64,000 nt of DNA from Dendrophyllia cribrosa (taxonomy: Eukaryota; Cnidaria; Anthozoa; Scleractinia; Dendrophylliidae). Position 1 is the stretch's first letter. Every line of letters starts with the position of its first letter. The position numbers and the translations under genes were made by a program. Shown here piece by piece: positions 13,479-25,157 of the stretch. The DNA is taken from the NCBI GenBank assembly GCA_024195265.1, contig JAJLRJ010000010.1:26397676-26461675 (forward strand), written 5' to 3'. The notes beneath the pieces were generated by a model. It was not told where the DNA came from. It made no database searches and was given only the letters and a program-made list of their open reading frames with translations.

Positions 13479-13568
13479 GCAGCCTCGTTCCCAGGGTCTC
13501 TCATCTTCCCGCCTCCTGAAGCTCTTGGGGGCGGGAAGAAGAGAGATCGTGGGAACGAGGTTGGTGAA
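13479..13568. mobile_element. Foldback element with cctcgttcccagggtc ends
   Basis: The arms gcctcgttcccagggtctct and the inverse agagatcgtgggaacgaggt flank a loop rich in cccgcc/ggcggg. A second member with the same arms is at 40372-40445, so this is a dispersed family. Confidence 0.65.
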
Positions 13569-13724
13569 CAGGCCTTCTGGTTGGGGATAGGGCGAAAAGA
13601 AAGGCTGGGAGCGAAGCGAGCCGAGGAGGAACTGGGGAGAGGGAAGAAAAGTCTTTCCACCGCCTTTCTTTTTGCTCTATAGGCCCAAGCAGAAGGCCTG
13701 TCCACAGCCTAAGATGACAATAAA

Positions 13725-14380
13725 TAAGTACTGCTGAAGAGTTTTCATTTGAAAGGTCACACTTAAAGATTTCAACTACAGACTCAAAAGTTCGAACCAC
13801 TTTGTACAGTATAATAATCAATACCATGGGAAAGTACTGCTCAGTAGCTTTTATTTGGATGGTCACACTTAAAGATTTCATCCACATACTCAAAAGTTAA
13901 AACCACCTTGTATAGCATAATAAATTCAACTACAGACTCAAAAGTTCGAACCACTTTGTACAGTATAATAATCAATACCATAGGAAAGTACTTCTCAGTA
14001 GCTTTTATTTGAATGGTTTCTTACTTTTTATTTCATCCACAGAATCAAAAGTTAGAACCACCTTGTACAGCATAATAAACAGCACTACAGGAAAGTACTG
14101 CTCAGTAGCTTTCATTTGAATGGTCACACTTTAGAATTTCATCCACAGAATCAAAAGTTAGTATCACTTTGTCAGCATAATAAACAGTACCACAGGAAGA
14201 TACTACTCAGTAACTTTCATTTGAATGATCACACTATAGGATTCGACTGAAAAGATAGAACCACCTTGTATAGAGTAAAAAACAGTACCACAAGAAGTTT
14301 ATTGCTCTGTAGCTTACATTTGAATGGTCACACTTTGTAATTTCACCTACACACTCAAAAGATAAAAGTTAGAACAGTTG
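13725..14380. repeat. Satellite of ~106-bp units, array A
   Basis: About six degenerate units, each passing through agtactgctcagtagctt, catttgaatggtcacactt, actcaaaagttagaaccacc and ttgtacagcataataaacag. One unit is shortened and another duplicated in part. The identical family reappears in inverted orientation at 27005-27360 and as a single degraded unit near 63411-63466. Confidence 0.85.
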
Positions 14381-14473
14381 CTTCAATATACGTCTACTTC
14401 AACAAACGGTTCTATATAGTTAGAAGTAAAAGGGATATCAAGTTAGCAACCAGGGCCGAGTCAGTGTTCAAAG

Positions 14474-15716
14474 CCAGGGCCCGGTTGTTCGGTTAAAAGT
14501 TAACCGAGGATTTCATTTTTCTGTTAACCCTATTCAGACTGGGCTTTTTTAGGCAATCTGTGACTGGGGGGAGCACCCCCCCCCTCTATATCGCTGGAAC
14601 CAGTAAGGCTAGGACCATAAAATTTTCACACAATATTCACCTCCATACTAGGAAACCTCACACCCAGTTTTGACCTGCCACACCCAATTATGACGTCACA
14701 ATGACGTCATTTTTTGTTTTTCCGACGTTTCTTTGATATTTTTCCATCCAGATACTTAAAATATCAAATATAACTGTAAAATCATCTCTTTAATATTAAA
14801 ACATAATAAATGCAAACAAGGACACACTTGAAAAGCGAGAAAAAGCAATTAAATGCGATAAAACTATAATTTTGAAATTATTGTCCGCCATCTTGGATCC
14901 GCCATCTTGGATTTTCTTTTTTTTGTTTAAATTAAAATTTAAAAAATATCTAAAAGAGAAAAGGATCAGAATGTATAAAACACGTATCAAACTAATGTCT
15001 ATTATCCAAACAATGAACTTAGAAGCGTTATTTAATAAATAGTACAAAATGTTTGTCTATAAGTAAAAGAGAGCAAAATTTACCTACCCCTCCCCCCCAA
15101 ATATTTGATGTTAAAAATTTTTGATGTCTTTCAAGAACTAGTCCCAAGAAAAAACTATTCTAACAAGAAAATGCACTATAAGTCAAAGAACAAGATCTTA
15201 AAATAAAAAAATTTACCATATTTTAATATTTTGAAAACCTATGTGTCAAAAACCGGTTGCTATGGCAACATGGTTAATCACACTGACATGTTATGGATAC
15301 CAAAATGTCCCTAGATAAATTCTAGGAAAAGTCAGAAAATTTCAGCCTCATAGCTATTTCGGTGTAAGAGTTATCACAATTTTACTGGAGGGGGGGGGGG
15401 GGGTTCGAAAAGCCCCCCCCCCCCCCCCCAGTCTGAATAGGGTTAAAAAATGTTTTCAAAAGGTCAATTGTAGCAAGTAGTGAAGATAAGTTAAAGTCGA
15501 AACTGAAGGGCAGAAAACTTGGGAAAATTTTCAATTGTTGAGTTGTTTAACTGGATTCAAAATTGACGCTAATCCTGGGTTAGCTTAATCGTGCTTTGAA
15601 CAACCCGGCCCTGATAAGCACTAATCCTGGATTAACTGTCAACAGAACATATGAGTTGTCATGGTAATTAACCCTGGATTAGCGCTAATCGTCCTTCGAA
15701 CAACTCGGTCCAGGGG
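14474..15716. mobile_element. MITE with gggcccggttgttcg ends, interrupted by a nested insertion
   Basis: The left end (ccagggcccggttgttcg near 14475) and the right end (ttcgaacaactcggtcc near 15697) are imperfect inverted repeats. Internal sequence also shows repeated tggattagcgctaatc-type motifs. The element is split by the TTAA-flanked insertion at 14528-15442. Confidence 0.55.
14528..15442. mobile_element. Non-autonomous piggyBac-like element (TTAA target duplication)
   Basis: TTAA at 14524-14527 and 15443-15446 directly flanks the 16-bp inverted ends CCCTATTCAGACTGGG and its complement. A TTAA duplication with ends beginning CCC is the hallmark of piggyBac transposition. The ~915-bp interior has long C/G runs next to both ends and two ccgccatcttgga motifs at about 14886-14911, but no transposase. 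A related diverged sequence lies at 53220-53568. Confidence 0.75.
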
Positions 15717-16061
15717 TTAGCAATTAGCAACAACAGGCAGGAGGATAAAAACGATAATGTTTCTAAAGCAAGCGCTTCATCAAGGCGCTACATCAAGCTT
15801 ACATGGCCCCAAACGCAGATTTTCTCATAGCCTGATTTCTTTTTGCGGTGGATAACTCGGTAAGAGGAAATAAGATCTTTAATTTATCATCCAAACTGCA
15901 CAAAAAATTAGTTTTACTCTGCATTTATAAAAGACGAGGTCAAAACAGTTAAAGGCGTAATATGCGATATTAAGTATCACGTATAAATCACAAATCTTGA
16001 CAAATGTATTCTGGGCCACATGCAGAGCCCTGGCGCCACTTTAAAAACGAGAAGGAAGCTG

Positions 16062-16168
16062 GGCCGAGTGAACTTTCGCAACGACTTCTGGGACTGTTAC
16101 TGGGGACAGAGACAAAAGAAGTGTCCCCTGTAACGATCCCAGAAGTCGTTGCGAAAGTTCACACGGCT
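16062..16168. mobile_element. Near-perfect foldback (hairpin) element
   Basis: The arms 16063-16108 and 16122-16168 are inverted copies (gtgaactttcgcaacgactt in the left arm) with only a few differences and a 13-base loop. Such a pair would form a ~46-bp hairpin. No coding capacity; probably a young MITE. Confidence 0.8.
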
Positions 16169-18334
16169 TATTATTTTGAGAAAAATTAAAAGATAGTTAC
16201 GTCAACTAATTTTTTTATACATCCTTGCCCATATTTTTCATTTAATATTAAATGAAATCCCACTAAATAAAACGAAAAACGCCTCGGACGTTTGACCGCG
16301 GTGGAGTGGTCAATGGTGTCTGTGGATTAATTTTTGTGATGCTATCTGTTTTTCGATACCTTGCAGAACGAAATCTAGTGATTTTCCCACCAATTTTACG
16401 CGAAAGCCGGTACATTTGCCTGTGAACGGTTTAGGCAACGAATTAAAACAGATCTTAGAAGTGACTAATCTGGTTATAGACAATAATTCAGAACTAAGGC
16501 GAAATGGAAGATAAATTAAATATGAAATGATAAGTGATAGTGGTTAATGAGTTAAAATTTACGGAAGAAAAAAATAAAAGCTATTAGCTTTTCACGGTTT
16601 CTTTTAATGCTTTTATGCTACGGGGCCTTAGTATCACCTTTCACATGAATAAATTATTTATTTGGTATGAATGCTATGCAAATAACAACAACCAATAGCA
16701 GGCTATAACAGCCTGTGTCAGCTGCATGCATGCGTTTATTTTACAATAACATCGATATTTCACGGACTCCACTTATTTACCGGGCTGATATGAGGGAACA
16801 GGTAAAAGTGAGTATACTTCATGATTAAGACTAAAAATATGAGTATTGGCCGGGGATTATTTGCCACCGACTGGTTTTATTTATGGGTAGTTTGAGTTTA
16901 TGTGCTGCAGTTAAAATGTGGGGGAAAGTTTCAGTGGAAGGTCGTTATAGCGGTAGCTTGGAAACGGTTGACTATCGTCTCACAAATCAAGTAACGCCAT
17001 AAATTTATTCAGTAATAATAACTAACTTCAAGCCGAGTCAACCGAAAATGTTTGTAATTTAGCTTCCGTGAAATTGTAAATGATGAGAAAATCTGATGAA
17101 TTTAACCGTTGGAGGTCGTTAGAAGAGAGCATTGAATCTTGATGGTTACTTTATTAATTTTGAATGGTAAAATTATACAAATTTTAGACAGTGTTTCTCT
17201 ATATGACTGATTTTATCCCGTATGAATATATTTGAAATGATGTATCGACATTTCATGAAAATCAGAACCCGATCGAAGAAACGCAAGCATTACGAAACTG
17301 AATTTATTTAAAATGAAAGCTTGTTCAAATATTGATAAATGAAGAAGAATTGAATGGCGGCGACACTCGTTTTCTATTTCCTGCAATTAATGTTGGTAGA
17401 TGGTAACAAGTTTTGTACAAATTTTGCACTCATTTAATTTCAAGTCGATAAGATCGAGATATATAGCCCGCCTGGAGTAAGCTTGCCCAGGAATGGAGTA
17501 AAAATGAAACATAAAGATTCGAAAACCTGAAATTTCGTTCAACAATTGACATATATTCAATGCCAGAAAAACAGTACATGTGTATTTAGTTTTGCAGGTT
17601 TTTTTGTGTCATCGTTAGAGTGAAAATAGTTTGTTTATATTTTTTGACACGCCAGCTCTAAATTGACCCATTTAAAACATCCCTGTTGGTACAAGATATA
17701 GGCAATGAAAAAAAAAAACATTGAAATACAAAATATTATGAGAAGAACGGGCATAATTTTGAATTGCCTTCACGTTTATTCCGGCAACACCTGCTGACAC
17801 GGAATTATAACAACACGGTTCGATGTCTCTTGATTGGTCAAAAAGGAGGCGATAATCGCTAATGTTAATTGTTGTAACCAAATAACTGGTAGATAATTTG
17901 GATATATAGCAAAGATCTATTAAGAGAAAGATAGTTAATGGAAATTATATAAAAAAGGAGTCCGACCAAGACTTCAAAAAGAGGTTTTCGACCGCGGTTT
18001 CTTGCGAAAGAGAAAATAAAAAAAAATATATAGCATTTTCAGTTTTTGTAATCTTTACTTTTTCAGATTTAAATCTCGATTCAATCTCATCTTTGTCATT
18101 TACATCCCTCACACGTTTGCTCGTTTAATTCTATTTTTTGCGAGGCAAATTTTAAAGAAGAACACAACTCTAACAAAATAAAGCTGGCCATGCTTATAGT
18201 TAACAGGTGGATACTTTTAAAAACCGTGGCACGCGCGAGATCGATCTGGAAGAAAATTTCTCAGACCAGCTGGGTTCGCGAACGAGAAATCAATGAGAGT
18301 TTAAACCAATGTTATCAGTCGATTCGCAGTAATA
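16169..18334. other. Intergenic, no gene recognised
   Basis: AT-rich sequence with only short random ORFs on both strands. I see no splice-linked coding exon, RNA gene or clear repeat. Confidence 0.4.
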
Positions 18335-18790
18335 TAAATTCGAGTAGGTTCATACTCTTTTAGAGCGCATGCATGAAAGTTGATAGTCGAATGAAAGCAA
18401 ACGTCGACAAGAGTTCAAATTCTTTGAGATCGCATGAGCCGTGTTGAAGTCGCATGGAGAGCGCATATTAAAGAGTCATCGGTCAAAAGCAAGAGAGATT
18501 TGACAAGAGTTCAAACTCTTTAAGTGCGCCCGAGAGTTGACGAGAGCGCATAAGATTTATCAGTCAAAAGCAAGGGAGAATTTATGAGAGTTCAAACTCT
18601 TTAAGAGGAGCGCCCGAGAGTTGATGAGAGCGCATAAGACTTGGGTCGTTAGCAAGCGAGAATTTCGAGAGTTCAAACTCTTTAAGAGCACCTGAAGGCT
18701 GATGAGAGCGCATAAGATTTGTCAGTCATTAGCCAGCGAGAATTTCAAGATTTCAAACTCTTTGAGGTCAAACGAGAGCGATAGTCAAGC
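18335..18790. repeat. Degenerate ~81-bp tandem array around a GAGTTCAAACTC palindrome
   Basis: Occurrences of (g)agttcaaactctttaag recur at about 18410, 18507, 18588, 18669 and 18749, and most units also contain gagagcgcataagattt and a gtcagtcaaaagcaagcgag block. The core GAGTTCAAACTC is a nearly perfect 12-bp palindrome. The five to six units are clearly related but diverged. Confidence 0.7.
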
Positions 18791-20237
18791 GGTTTACAAA
18801 CGCGCAATCGTCCCTGCGTTCCAAGGATTTTCTTCTGCGCTATAATGGATAATTTGGCGGAATGTAGGTTAACGGGAATAGGAAACACAAATACAGAACG
18901 CGAGCAAACCCTTCCGAACGCAGAGGCAGTTCAGCAGAAATTCCTACTTAAACTTAAACTGAATTGCTTTATGCAACCGGGACCAGGTCTCAGTTGTTCA
19001 AGGCACTAGGTGAAGTGAAGAATTCTGCTATAAGAAACAAATCACTTTAATCCCGGCTTTCAAATAACCGGGCCCAGGAGGGAAAGAAGAAATTTAATGT
19101 CGGATGATCGATCCGCCGCGTATTCAACTCAAGTTTTGATTGGTTAATGTTTGCGCAGACTCTGCAAACATTACTTTGGCACATGTCATACCCGGGGTCA
19201 CGAGTTTACTTTGGCAATTTATAATATTCTCAAAGCAATATTTTCCCTTTTGTTTTCACTTGAAGAACAATTGTTAACTTCAAAATGTCAATGTCAAGTG
19301 ATAATATTTGCTCAGCACTCATTTCCGATTCGTCAAAGGTTGTTTACCAAGTTATGATTGTTCGAAAGGATGAAAAAATAACAATGATTTTGTCATAAAT
19401 TAATCTCTTTGTGGATCCTCTTTCATTCGATGGTGTCATTTGTCAGTTGTTGATAAACGAAGAGTTTTTCCTTTTCTGGTTGCATGGAAACATTATGAAA
19501 CACTGAATGAGGCTTGCAGTTGTTTTTGACCGAAAACAATGCAAAATTTCCAAAAATTGTTCACCTTGATCCGGTTGGCTAAAATTTACAGAAGACTTCA
19601 ACGAAACACTTCTGTGTTATTTTAGTCCGTTTACAGTAGAAAAACAAAGGTTTATTGCAGAGTTTTCTGTCGTTTGGAAAACCAACATGGCGGACATCAG
19701 AAAATTTTGGTTGAGACTTCTGAGGGTAAGAAACTTCGGTTATGTTTCGTGTTATTTTCGTGCATTTTAAGATCTTTTTTAAATAAATAACAGTAAGCGA
19801 TTTTCTTATACGTTCCATTAAACGATTTTAATTCCAAATACTCTGAAAACAACGACAGTAAATTGTAACTTAACCGTCGAAAAAAAAATTGGAAAATGTT
19901 ATTTTTATTGAAATTACAAAGTCTCTATTCAAATATGGTAAGATACCTAAATCACTCTTCACTTTAATAAAAAAATGGTAGGATTTCAAAAAATGAAGGA
20001 TTTCAGTACGTAAAGAAAACATTTCTGAAGGTGATATATTTTAAAAATACATATATTTCAGTGAAACTGTTTGCTTTTCAATTCTCAAATAAATGAATCA
20101 GAAAACTGCAATGAAAAGAAAATCGCGGCATTCTTCTAAAGACGTATTTAAAGGCAAGGCTATTCGCTGGCAATTCGCCTCAAAATTATGCGTTTTTAAT
20201 GACAAGACGTTAAAACTACTTGTTTACGATGATCGTT
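18791..20237. other. Intergenic, no gene recognised
   Basis: No supported coding exon. One accatggcggacat motif occurs near 19682. Short ORFs here lack homology cues and splice partners. Confidence 0.4.
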
Positions 20238-20476
20238 AGGGCCTGACTTAACTAGAAAAATTTGTTGCGGACTGTTGCGGAGGAAAATGTTGCCATTTTA
20301 GCCGCGCAAGAAACATTTGTTGCGGACGCAAATTTTTGCTTCCCGGACGCAAGGAAATGTTATTGAATCAAGTCAAAAGTCAAACTTTGCTTCCGAAACA
20401 AATGTTTCCCAGTTTAGCCGCATTAGAAGAAACTGCAATCTTTCCGCAACAATGTTTCCTAGTTTAGCCAGGCACT
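20238..20476. mobile_element. MITE with imperfect ~35-bp inverted ends
   Basis: The left end gggcctgacttaactagaaa and the right end (rc: agtgcctggctaaactagga) match imperfectly over about 35 bp through gttgcgga. The interior repeats ttgttgcgga and cccggacgcaa motifs. No ORF. Confidence 0.6.
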
Positions 20477-20562
20477 AATTTTATGTAATGAGTTCAATAG
20501 AGTTCCGATGATTTCCTGAACGATTTATGTTGATTAAGTTTACATGGTTATTTGTTGCGATA

Positions 20563-20750
20563 ATAATAGGCCATTTCCGAGTTGCTCTTAGCCTCCTTTT
20601 CAAACTGTGGCCAAGTCCAAAACCATTCATATGAAAATGAGTTTTCTTTCACGTGCAAATAAAACTTATATCCATATGAATGGTTTTGCACTTGACCTCG
20701 GTTTAAAAAGGAGGCTAACAGCAACTCTGAAATGAAATTAATGGGCTATT
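20563..20750. mobile_element. MITE with catttccgagttgct ends
   Basis: The arms 20572-20605 and 20702-20735 are inverted copies (gttgctcttagcctcctttt in the left arm), with an internal ccattcatatg / catatgaatgg pair. A fragment of the same end (ggccatttccgaattgctgt) occurs at 27639-27659. Confidence 0.7.
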
Positions 20751-20840
20751 GCGCCCCTTAAAAGCACTAACCGATCGGTCTAAAATCAATGGGGTTAGTT
20801 TCTAGAGAAACTGTGGTGCTGCGTCGGTGGGGGGATGAAA

Positions 20841-21026
20841 CACGAGAATTTAGTGCTATCGACTGAGTCGTTAAGGTAAATTGACCACCGTAAAAAGATT
20901 CAAGTAGCTGACGTTTCGAGCGCTAGCCCTTCGTCGGAGGGCTAGCGCTTGAAACGTCAGCTACTTGAATCTTTTACGGTGGCCAATTTACCTTATCGAC
21001 TCAGTCGATAAAACTAAATTCTCGTG
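20841..21026. mobile_element. Long perfect foldback element (~93-bp arms)
   Basis: From cacgagaatttagtgctatc at 20841 to its complement ending near 21026 the two halves are inverted copies, broken only by scattered differences and almost no loop (centre near 20936). It contains gctgacgtttcgagcgctag, also seen in inverse. It would extrude as a cruciform. Confidence 0.8.
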
Positions 21027-21267
21027 GTCTAGAATCAAGTTTGTTTTTACGCAGTCGTATTCACTTATTTTTGAAGGAAATACCAGGATTACCATGATAA
21101 TACTGACCCTCCTTTTAACGCTTTCTGATTGGTTAAGAACCATAAAATTAATAGTAGCACAGTTGATATCTTTTTATATTCCCTTTGCATGTAGGCCGCT
21201 TCTACCCGGCGCAGTGATAATACAAAGGTAAGAATTCTTTAGTGAGATACACTCGTAAGCAGGCTCT

Positions 21268-21294
21268 TATTTATTTATTTATTTATTTATTTAT
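21268..21294. repeat. (TTTA)n microsatellite
   Basis: About six to seven uninterrupted TTTA units. Confidence 0.9.
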
Positions 21295-22017
21295 CTTACC
21301 GGATAGCGAAGTAGGAAGCGCGCACGATGCGAGAGATTATTGAGTAACCGCGAGTAACAAGGGTAACACCTCGCATCGCGCGCGCTTCGGCCACCGATCT
21401 TTGGCAAAAAACGCAGTCTTTTCAAGAAATAATTAGAATGACTTCGTTTCACCAAACAATGATACGGAAGGCGTAGGATGCGAGATAAAGCACCCGTTTT
21501 CATGTGAGCAAATGATCTTTTCTTCACTTGGATCTTTTAATTCAGTGTACATGAGCTTTTTAGGTATGTGCCGCTGTGAAGGGTATGGTTTTCAGGCAGT
21601 TTAGTCTGGGATAGGGTTTTGTTATTATCAGAGATTTTTGGCCTAGAATAGGGTATCATTTTCCGCGAAACTGATCAGTTGCGTGGAGAATTTCGCTAGA
21701 CAATGTTTACTGGCAAATGGCATTTAAAAATCGGTACGGCGGGCAGTACGCACATTTTTACTGACACCTGACATCTTAGACTGCGACAGTGAACAAAATA
21801 GAAAATGGAAAATAGCGAGTCTGGAATAGGTCTAGTATTCTTGGTTTTCACTTACGTCATATCAAAATTCAGAAGCATCAAACAATAGATTTCTATCCCA
21901 AAATGTTTATGGAATTGTAGAGAGTTTAAAACTAAACATCTTGGCCAAATGTTGAAGCGCAAAAGCATTTTGTTCAACGGTTACAGGCGAACGAGTATTA
22001 GACATTAAATGTATGGA

Positions 22018-22063
22018 GCGGCCATCTTGGTGCCCCACTCAGGGGCACCAACGTGGCGGCCAA
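22018..22063. repeat. Palindrome with GGCCATCTTGGTGCC arms
   Basis: The sequence runs gcggccatcttggtgcccc then actc then aggggcaccaacgtggcggc: a ~20-bp-arm hairpin carrying a YY1-like gccatcttg motif. Confidence 0.7.
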
Positions 22064-22348
22064 AAATTCAAAGTCTTAATAACACCAAAAAATCTCATCA
22101 CAAAATATTGTATTCACTGTAAGTGCCATTTAATCGACTTTTAAACATCTATAATACAAAAATAACTTTCAACTTGTTCAATTTTGTTTATTTTCACGGC
22201 TTATCTGAAATAGCGTGACGAATTGCGTGACACATTTAAAACCTTTATAAATCGGAAGCAAAACATCGTTAAAACCTGAAACTTTTTGTGAAAGATTATA
22301 ACACTGGTATCCACATACCGTGTTAGAAACAGCCTTGTAGGACGTATA

Positions 22349-22535
22349 CAGTGGAACCCCGTTAATACGGTCACCAACGGGCCATGAAAATTTGGCCGTA
22401 TTAACGGGGTGGCCGCATTAACGAGGTTTCATTATAAGAAAATGTGTGAGTGCGCGTTTCGCCGGGACAAAAAAAAGTGACCGTAATAACGAGGTGACCG
22501 TATTAACGAGGTGACCGTAAGGCGGGGTTCCACTG
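22349..22535. mobile_element. Tigger/pogo-like MITE flanked by TA
   Basis: The ends CAGTGGAACCCCGTTAATAC and (inverse) GGCGGGGTTCCACTG are flanked on both sides by TA (22347-22348, 22536-22537), as expected for Tc1/mariner/pogo transposition. Internal copies of gaccgtattaacgaggt repeat the terminal motif. 187 bp, non-autonomous. Confidence 0.8.
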
Positions 22536-22704
22536 TACTTTAGATTTTTAAATTTTTATGACGTCATGTGAAAACCAAGAGTTTTTCGGTGTTTAGTCTA
22601 GAATAGGGTTGAAAAATGCAGCTAAAATGGTCTAGTATAGGTTAAGGGTCTCAGAGTCTTAGCGGTACACCTCCACCCAAAAATTTGCAAAGTTCTCCCC
22701 CAGG

Positions 22705-22845
22705 GTTTTCCCGCGCTTGGTAGCTGGTTGCACGTATTTGCTTCGAGTTTTGATTGGCTCATTCGATTGTCTATGTATCCGTACAGTGTTATGTGGGCCA
22801 ACTATTGGTTTTGATTTTATGACACTATTAAAGCTACCTATTTCG
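22705..22845. mobile_element. CCAAT-MITE family, fragment
   Basis: ttttcccgcgcttggtagct, ttgcttcgagttttgattgg and ggttttgattttatgacact match the middle and right half of the family best seen at 44801-45086. The left half is missing. Confidence 0.6.
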
Positions 22846-23041
22846 AAAGCAACGACATAACAACGGCGTTAAGTGTTCTCTCGCAGGTTCACGCGATTTG
22901 ACCTCCTCATGACGTTCATGTCACGTGCGTTTCGCAATAGCCGCAGTAATAAATAAACAAATAACTATATTTAGAGAGGAAAGCCACATCAGCCGCAGCT
23001 GGTTTTCATGCAGGTCCTCTATCCAGATCGAATTAAAATTT

Positions 23042-23212
23042 AGAATGTTGGTTTATGAGGAGAGGGGAAAACCGGAGTACCCGGAGAAAAACCTCTCGGA
23101 GCAAGGAGAGAACCAACAACAAACTCAACCCACATATGACGCCGAGTCCGAGGATCGAACCCGGGCCACATTGGTGGGAGGCGAGTGCTCTCACCACTAC
23201 ACCACCCCAAGA
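23042..23212 (-). mobile_element. tRNA-derived SINE, full-looking copy
   Basis: Read on the minus strand from 23212: a tRNA-like head with A box TGGTGTAGTGG and B box GGTTCGATCCT (both matching consensus), then a body containing gagtttgttgttggttctct and tttttctccgggtactccgg, ending near accaacattct. The body resembles the conserved central domain reported in ancient metazoan SINEs; that identity is inference. A second copy at 42492-43090 lies on the plus strand and is interrupted. Confidence 0.75.
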
Positions 23213-23402
23213 TCGTTACTGTACGGACAACAAAATCGTGAAATTTGTCTCGCAACATTGTTGCAGCCTAGATGTATTACCACCTACGCGCGCAACACAT
23301 TTTCCTGTTGCAGAAAGTGGACGTCGCTTCACCTTCTGCAAATGAAAATTTGTTGCGCGCGTAGGTGATAATAGGCGCAACATCAGGCAACCGGTTGTGC
23401 CT

Positions 23403-23724
23403 AAATCATACCGTCCAGAAGAACGTCGGACACCTTATTGAGACTTATATAAGGTAATGTCGACACTTAGAATTTTATTTTCAATTAATTTTTAAGCCGT
23501 GAAAAAGAAAATCTAAAATCCCCACTCAGGATTGAACCTGTGACCTCAGCTAGGCTTAGGCTTACATAGCCTACCGTACCACTGTACCACCTAGCTTCTC
23601 GGGTTGCTTAGTCCTAAATTTAACTTTCTAAACTGCTACCCCCAACCTCAACTGAAAGCTAACCAGTTACTCCGTTATATAAGTCTCAATAAGGTGTCCG
23701 ACATCCTTCTGGACAGTATGATTT
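23403..23724. mobile_element. Nested TIR element with ~47-bp ends and a tRNA-like core
   Basis: The ends (gtcggacaccttattgagac in the left arm, its inverse in the right arm) match over about 47 bp. The core at 23520-23598, minus strand, reads as a tRNA-like head with A box TGGTACAGTGG and B box GGTTCAATCCT. Confidence 0.7.
23520..23598 (-). mobile_element. tRNA-like Pol III head inside a TIR element
   Basis: Both internal Pol III promoter boxes match consensus on the minus strand. Some stem-like pairing exists (ctaggcttaggcttacatag region), but no proper acceptor stem, so it is a SINE head or tRNA pseudogene rather than a usable tRNA. Confidence 0.5.
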
Positions 23725-23810
23725 GGGCTTGACCCAGGTAACCTGCAACGCAACATTGTTGCGCGACAAGTGACACGATTTTGTTGCCCGCCTGTTAAGA
23801 AACTCACGTG

Positions 23811-25150
23811 AGCGCACGTGAACCCTGCCAAAAAGCTTGACTGACAAGTCACGCATATTATCGTTTCGTATTTGCTTGCAATTCATTATAACTGTTGAAC
23901 CAGCGAGACATATATAGCTGTGGTCAGTCTAGTAAATTTATATAGGAAAACATGTTGCCTTTCAAAACCCAGGGCTCCTAATTATAATAATACAACAAAC
24001 AGAGATCGATTACGGTCGATATTTTAAACAAAAACAGGCCATTGTTTAGATTTATCTCAAAGGTGTAAAGGCCAAAAACACTTCAATGGAAAAATTTGAT
24101 GTCTTCACTCAATAACGCGATGTCTGGAAATATTATCACGGAAATTTTCAGGTTACAAAACCACGGAACTAAATCATCAAGGGTAAGTCTTACTGATGGA
24201 TGATCTCCTTTTCGAATTAACGACGTACGACGTTCATTTATAAAGCGACCAGAAATTGAATGTTCTTTATGTTTGTACTGAAAGTTTAGACTGCGGTCTA
24301 AACGCGCTAGAAACCGTCAGTACTGACTTTATTAACTACTGCAATATTTTTGTTGAATCTTTAGATTCTTTGAACGTTTCTTTGACACAAAGCGGATCGT
24401 CTACAAATTTTCTAAAGCCTAAAGTATGTCCAAGTATTAAACAACAGCAAACAAAGTTGTTAGAGCGGATTAATAAATTGCAAAATTTGGCGAAGAATTC
24501 GTATTGATAAAGCTTCTTCTCCGATCAGTTTTCAATTCTTGCCCTAGGGCTAGTCAAGTGCGTAGACGAAAATCGGATAGCGACCTTTTTCAGCAACTGA
24601 CAAAACAGTTTTCGTCTTAAGACTGCCGAACAAATCAGTACGAATGGCTCGTTTCACTTAACGTTTAATCACCATTTCTGTTTACAGAGCGTACACATGT
24701 TCGTAACCGATAAATAAATTTTTATTGTTAATTTTCCTACCAGGTGACAAAGGCCAAGCTTTCCTTCATCTAGCCATCATACTATCTAAATAGACGTTTA
24801 ATGTCTTTCAAAACTAACACTTAGAGCTAAAATTAACAGTATAACAACTCTCCAATGCGAAGAAAGGATTTGCTTTTTATTTGCTCGTGAAACCAGTTTA
24901 TTTGAACTAAAAGAAGTTTACTATTCATAACGAAACAAACATCTGCTTTCACGCTTAGTATCCATGTGATTTTATTTAAGAAGAAAAATCCGCATTCGAG
25001 ACGTGAGTGACATCAGGCGTCGCCTTTTGCCCTTATCGTGAATTCCACTACTCATATTTCTCGAGGATTATGAAACAATCTCAAAAGCGGTCATATGACC
25101 TTTCAAAACCCTTATAAAGCCATTCGTTCGTATGAAACCGAACGATGCCG
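23811..25150. other. Region upstream of the LRR gene; no gene recognised
   Basis: An 83-codon open stretch at 24256-24507 has no ATG start and no recognisable domain. The remainder is AT-rich and non-coding as far as I can see. TATA-like boxes appear only at the right edge. Confidence 0.4.
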
Positions 25151-25151
25151 G

Positions 25152-25157
25152 TATAAA
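25152..25157 (+). promoter_or_regulatory. TATA box candidate for the LRR gene
   Basis: ggTATAAAtcg lies 147 bp upstream of the chosen ATG at 25304, which leaves room for a ~120-bp 5' UTR. Another TATAAA stands at 25113-25118. Which one is used cannot be told from sequence. Confidence 0.45.

Larger units (their letters stand above)
21548..22702. mobile_element. DNA element with gaatagggtatc / tagtataggg interior, copy A
   Basis: Both ends match the insertion at 42549-42976: the left part shares tatgtgccgctgtgaagggt and the right part shares ggtctagtatagg and cacccaaaaat. Copy A is longer because other elements sit inside it, including the Tigger-like MITE at 22349-22535 and a palindrome at 22018-22063. 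No transposase ORF. Confidence 0.65.
23226..23790. mobile_element. Outer TIR element with caacaaaatcgtg ends
   Basis: caacaaaatcgtgaaatttg at 23227 faces its inverse near 23766-23786 (gtgacacgattttgttgc), with cgcaacattgttgc repeated beside each end. The middle is occupied by another foldback element (23403-23724), so this is a nest. Confidence 0.6.

Noticed and set aside
12955..23598. Functional tRNA genes at the A/B-box hits
   Set aside because: No closing acceptor stems; they sit in SINE or TIR elements.
24256..24507. 83-codon open stretch as a small gene
   Set aside because: It begins with TTG, has no in-frame ATG, no recognisable domain and no clear splice partner.
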